Shown one piece after another: positions 21,128-27,564 of a stretch of 27,564 bases of DNA (the stretch's first letter is position 1; each line of letters opens with the position of its first letter). The stretch lies in the NCBI GenBank assembly GCA_003833135.1, contig QZLH01000542.1, positions 1 to 27,564 on the forward strand. The letters run 5' to 3'. This DNA comes from Oehlia diaphana. Taxonomy: Eukaryota; Glomeromycota; Glomeromycetes; Glomerales; Glomeraceae. The notes below the pieces were generated by a model, which was not told where the DNA came from, did not search any database, and saw only the letters and a list, made by a program, of their open reading frames with translations. The position numbers and the translations under genes are program-made.

Positions 21128-22214
21128 ATGGGTTGTTGTTCCTCAAGAAATGATGATGATTCTCTCAGGCAAGAAGGGGCCGATGGTAACCCTATTCCTA
21201 GAGGAGGTGAGATTATAAAGATAAATTGGACAACTCAATAATCAGATGATATTGGGCAAAATCGGTTTTGAATATTAGGAAAAATATTTATAGAAAAAAA
21301 TTTAACAGATATTATTAATCGAATGAATAGAAATCGATGCTTCTTTAAAATAATAAATGTTTTGTTGATTGTGGAATCCTATCAATACTATCTCAATTGT
21401 TATCAATGACCTATAATTATTCCAAATTATTTATTTTCCAAAAAAACAATAGATTAGATACATTGCTTATAATTCTTATTATTGAGTAATATTTATTTTT
21501 AAATTATAGGTAATAGGCCACTCATTAAAAAGGGCATAACATGGACAGCGGATTCTCCAATAACTATATATAATTTAAAACGACAACGTGACGCGTTTTG
21601 GGATACTGCTCCTAGTTATGAAGTAAGAATGATAAATGATAATGAAATATCATGGAATTTAGGACAAAAGTTTTATTTTATTTTTTTATTTTAAGGGTCG
21701 TTTGGAAATTTGGCAAGCTCTTCGATGTTCATGTGAATCAGAAGATTTGACTTTATCTCAAGCTATTATTGATTCTGCAAATATTACTATACCAACGGGA
21801 AATTTATCTGATGGTTGTTATGATGAACTTGGAAATAGATATGTTATACCCATATATTGTATCGTTGATCCGACAAATCTTATTACGGACAATAATTATG
21901 ATGAAGGTACATCACAACGTGTTGAAAACCTTGATACTAAATTACTTGCTGAACAAGAAATTGTTGGCCCAGGACATACTTTTACAATAAGATTATCAAC
22001 AAGTACAAGAGATGTTAAAATTAATTATAATCCAAAATTGGATACTATTGCTACTTTAAAAGTAAAATTATGTGCGGACCAAAATATTGATATTAAAAGG
22101 TTCAATATTAGATTTTTCTTTTTAGGTCGTATGTTTGATGATAGAACGAAATTACATGATATTTCACTCGAGGATGATCAAATATTACAAACTTTTATTT
22201 CTGAAAAAATTTAA
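21128..22214 (+). CDS. Ubiquitin domain-containing protein, UBTD1/UBTD2-like, 3 exons, 236 aa
   Basis: Orthologue-like to animal UBTD1/UBTD2 (DC-UbP), adaptors that link ubiquitin-conjugating enzymes and deubiquitination. Exons: 21128-21206, 21510-21622, 21696-22214, in phase. The start MGCCSSRNDDDS offers Gly2 for N-myristoylation and Cys3/Cys4 for palmitoylation, so it is probably membrane-tethered; the animal proteins also begin MG-C. The UBTD domain covers about residues 27-130: KKGITWTADSPITIYNLKRQ, RDAFWDTAPSYEGRLEIWQA, LRCSCESEDLTLSQAIIDSA, ITIPTGNLSDGCYDELGNRY and VIPIYCIVDPTNL. A ubiquitin-like fold follows (about 158-234), starting HTFTIRLSTSTRDVKINY and ending LEDDQILQTFISEKI. There is no C-terminal GG, so it is not a conjugated modifier. 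Length matches the human proteins (227-234 aa). Confidence 0.92.
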
Positions 22215-22601
22215 ATTATCATTAATATCATTTCACATAAAAAAAAAAGTGTAACAAACAAAATATCACAGTACAAAAACACAATATGTTTAGCAAAAAG
22301 GGTTAATTTATTTCTTATCTAATTAGGAGTTATTTAAACAACTCAAAAATCTCACGTAAAAAAAAAAATTTTTTTATTTGTCTACTTTATATTTATTTAT
22401 TGCATTTAATACATTATATTACTTTATTATTTTCATCTTTTAATACTTTATTAAAATTTAATGCCTAAATAATATCGATTATTAATTATTTTATATACTA
22501 ATATACATTTTATCAGTATAAAACATTAGTTTGTTAAAGTGTGTTTTAAATAAATAAATGAATGAATAACAAATGAGAGTATGCATAAAAAAAAACAAAT
22601 C
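22215..22601. other. Convergent 3' intergenic region
   Basis: AT-rich spacer between the 3' ends of the UBTD-type gene and the SelO gene. An A-tract/T-tract hairpin (about 22358-22376) is the only local structure noticed. No gene seen. Confidence 0.5.
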
Positions 22602-24929
<2,328 letters not shown>

Positions 24930-25530
24930 ATATATAATACGAAGAATTAAATCAAAGAAACGCTCAAATGAGATGTTCAAATAATTAGTAGATTACTGGA
25001 CAAATAGAAAGCAGTGTAACTTTTACGGAGATGTTGACTAAATATTATGATTCCAAATTTAGATCTTGATTTTCGTGAAAACGGTAATGCTCAATTCTTT
25101 TGCGTTCAGCTGCTGCGTATTTACATTTGAAATCATGAATATATGATAAATTTTAACAATTTGATCTAGATTTACATAAAAAATATATATTTTATAGATT
25201 TATGATTTTTAAGTTTGAGAAGTATTTATTTAAATACATCTCTTATCTTTTCATAATTTTTTTTTAAATTCATTTTTATGATACATTTTAATTTTTTTTT
25301 TTTTTTATAATAAGAGGTGACGGATAGTTATTTGCAGAGAATAAATTTCTAAGAATTTATATTTAACAAGTGTTTAAATTGGAGAGAAAATCGATAACGG
25401 CAGAAAAAATAATGAGAATCAAGTATCGACCAGAGAATTTATGAATTATTTATATCTCTATAGATAAACTCTCAATGTCACAATTTTATACAAGAAATAA
25501 TCCAAAAATTTTTGGGGACGGATATTCTTA
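24930..25530. other. Intergenic region between histone H4 and SelO genes
   Basis: AT-rich DNA holding the SelO promoter and the H4 3' region. A perfect 14-bp palindrome CCAAAAATTTTTGG lies at 25502-25515, 15 bases after the H4 stop. No gene was seen. Confidence 0.5.
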
Positions 25531-25976
25531 TTAATAATGAAAATGTGCATGGGTGTGTCGTCCTCTGATTTCATGATCGAACCCATATATAGTTCGTCCT
25601 TGTCTTTTGAGGGCCAACAACATCTCCATAACACCCACCGTTTTTTTTCGTTCATATTCTACATAGGAAACACAGTCTTTGAGAACATCCGTGACGAAAT
25701 CTTTTATACAAGTTCTTGCAATTTCATATATTTCGCCCGATATTCGTTTAACGCCACCTCGACGTGCCATTCTTCGAATAGCAGGTCGTGTGATCGCTTT
25801 GATGTTCTCACGCAGCAATTTCTAAAAATAAAATAAATTATCTTCAGTTAAAAAGTGAATAGGCAATCTAATCAACTTAGTATTTAAATATTTACCCTAT
25901 GCCTCATTGCACTAACTTTAGCACTTTTTCCGAGTCCTTTACCGCTTTTTGGACGGGGCGTCGGAGTCTTAGCCAT
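25531..25976 (-). CDS. Divergent histone H4 paralogue, 2 exons, 123 aa
   Basis: A histone H4-fold protein, expected to pair with H3 in nucleosomes, but clearly not canonical. Exons (minus): 25976-25896 and 25821-25531, with donor CATAGG|GTAAAT and acceptor TTTTTAG, phase 0. Recognisable core: [36 protein letters not shown] and [12 protein letters not shown]. The N-terminal tail [20 protein letters not shown] keeps a GKGLGK acetylation-type motif but is 7 residues longer, with VSAM inserted before RHRK. Against human H4, L49, H75 and Y88 become E, Y and L, and helix 2 ([16 protein letters not shown]) is heavily changed. The C terminus runs 13 residues past the usual end, in [15 protein letters not shown], with alternating histidines. 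Canonical H4 is 103 aa and among the least variable proteins, so this is either a specialised variant or a decaying duplicate; the intact frame and splice sites favour the former. Confidence 0.88.
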
Positions 25977-26004
25977 TACAATGGTTTGATTTAACCTGTA
26001 TCGT

Positions 26005-26016
26005 GTTTATATAGCA
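26005..26016 (-). promoter_or_regulatory. Candidate TATA box of the histone H4 gene
   Basis: On the minus strand GCTATATAAACA lies about 30-40 bp upstream of the H4 ATG. If used, the 5' leader would be very short. The surrounding DNA is AT-rich, so a chance match is possible. Confidence 0.35.
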
Positions 26017-26019
26017 AAA

Positions 26020-27328
26020 AAAACTTTTCCTTATGAAATTATTCTCTTCTCAGAATTACAGACCATTAACTAACTGTTTAAACCAATGATAATAAATAAG
26101 TAAGAAACTATAAAACCCACACAAAAAAACACAAATAATATTATTGAAATATTATTTTACCTTAACAATATTGATAACAACTTTTTGGTGGGGAAAATTT
26201 TATCAACAAGCGGTTCTTTAAATACTCGAATCTAATTAAGCATGTGTAACAACCATATTTATACCTTGTGATCACTTATAGCATGACGTTGCATGATTTT
26301 ATGATATCTATTGGTTTTTATCATTTTCTACATTTCTAGTAATGGAAAGTTTTACACGTATGCGGTGCGAAAAAACGGTTGTAATTAAGACAAATATAGT
26401 AAAAATCCGTGAGAATTTTATAAATTAAGAAATGATTTACATGTGTTGTAACAGGTATATTGGAATTTTTATAAGAAAGTATAAACATTTACTCAATAAA
26501 AAAAAAATAATAATTAATAATTTAAATAAAGCAATATTAATATTTATAGATTTAATAGATTTAATCAAAGGAGTTTTTCCTTTAAAATTATTATAGAATT
26601 TTTTAATTGTTTATTATAAAAAAAGAAGATATATATTTTAATATATTTTTTTATATAAACAATTTTTAAAGAAACTAAAATAATTTGGAATAATAGAAAC
26701 AATCTTTTAGTTAAAAAGAAAAAAAAATATTATAAAATAAATGGTAATTATAATATAAATAATAGGAATTATATTAATAATAATTTTATTTATAAGTTAA
26801 TATTATTTAAAATACTGTAAATCTATTATAAACAATATAGAAGAATTAGAATGAATTAATTATAAAAGATTTAATAATATAATGCCAAAAATTAGTAATA
26901 TAATAATAATATACTAATAATAAGAATAGTGATATAATTTTAGTAATAAGAACAATTTTAAAATAAAGAATAGGATATTATAAGAGTATTATAAGTCATA
27001 TTTATTCATATAAATATTACATCATAATTGTTAAAGTCAGAATTAGTAATCTAAATATTCTATTAAAAATTTATAATAATTAATTATCAATAGCTAGATT
27101 AATAGAAAATTTACAATAAAAAGTAAATATAAAGTAAACATAAAGTAAATAGTTATGCTACCAAGAATTGAATAAACATTTAATATATAATTAATAAAAA
27201 ATTATGATCAAATACTTTGTATATAATTTTTAATTTATATTATTTTTTAAAATAAAATAAAATACTATTAATTTTTTTTAAATAATTAAAAGTATAACTT
27301 AGATTTTTAATGTTATTTTATTATAATA
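26020..27328. other. Very AT-rich non-coding DNA
   Basis: Apart from the H4 promoter at its left edge, this stretch is almost pure A/T from about 26,480 on. No ORF with coding character, RNA gene or clear repeat end was recognised. Confidence 0.5.
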
Positions 27329-27564
27329 CAGTGCGGTACCTCTATAATAGGTACCCCTTATATCTTGTGATCTAATGGTCAGAATTTTATAAGATTTTAA
27401 AATTAGATAGCTTTTAAAAAGATAAACACATTAAGCAATTAAAAAAATTTTCTCAATTTTTTTTACTGACATAATATAAAATCACATGACTTAAAATAAA
27501 TTTGATTGGCTAATGCAATACTTAATATCAATTATATCAATTAGAATTATGCATAATTTTTTAT
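27329..27564 (+). mobile_element. Terminal part of a pogo/Tigger-like DNA transposon, cut by the window edge
   Basis: TA (27327-27328) is followed by CAGTGCGGTACCTCTATAAT, then AGGTACCCCTTATATCTTG, the CAGT terminus on a TA target usual for pogo/Tigger elements. The same family terminus occurs at 8566. Further in are TCACATGACTTAAAATAAAT and TTGATTGGCTAATGC, pieces of which recur at about 3600 and 4108 in the repeat-rich part. The element continues past the window. Confidence 0.5.

Noticed and set aside
25537..25836. Plus-strand ORF opposite histone H4 exon 2
   Set aside because: Antisense shadow; the minus strand carries the unmistakable H4 core [11 protein letters not shown] and ALKRQGRT.

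Overview
The window looks like nuclear DNA of an early-diverging fungus, most probably an arbuscular mycorrhizal fungus of the Rhizophagus type. The reasons are extreme AT richness, genes split by short GT-AG introns (mostly 65-110 bp), fungal-type orthologues, and a decayed ORF resembling protein families I recall as highly repeated in Rhizophagus irregularis. The species call is from recall, not from a search.

Layout. Positions 1-12,100 are a repeat-rich compartment: the end of a pogo-like transposon (1-245), a broken multi-frameshift transposon-type gene (about 320-1740), a long inverted repeat (2180-3893) with a nested 361-bp MITE, an AGCT-rich degenerate repeat, one credible secreted-protein gene (5240-5770, minus), a 350-bp MITE (7443-7792), another pogo-like terminus (8566), and a foldback element built of CATTTCGCCGAA-type units (9331-9911). 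Positions 12,154-25,976 are a compact gene block with no recognisable transposon: NADPH-cytochrome P450 reductase (+), APS kinase (-), SGNH/GDSL hydrolase (+), Mpv17/PMP22 protein (+), cytochrome c oxidase subunit Cox6/COX5A (-), UBTD-type ubiquitin-domain protein (+), SelO protein adenylyltransferase (-) and a divergent histone H4 (-). Positions 25,977-27,564 are very AT-rich non-coding DNA ending in another pogo-like terminus at 27,329.

I rebuilt every multi-exon gene by hand. All eight models keep phase across each intron and end at the family's expected C terminus (for example DVWS in the P450 reductase and CSCSS in SelO). The genes are not an operon. Three encode likely mitochondrial or organellar proteins (Cox6, SelO, Mpv17-like), one feeds sulfate activation (APS kinase) and one supplies electrons to ER P450s, but I see no evidence that they form one system.

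The most interesting items are the histone H4 paralogue, with an altered core, a rebuilt N-terminal tail and an alternating-histidine C-terminal extension; the nested MITE whose empty site is preserved in the mirror arm; the foldback element with a 10-bp direct repeat on both sides; a four-copy tandem repeat in the shared APS kinase/SGNH promoter; and an SGNH hydrolase lacking the usual aspartate of the DxxH block.
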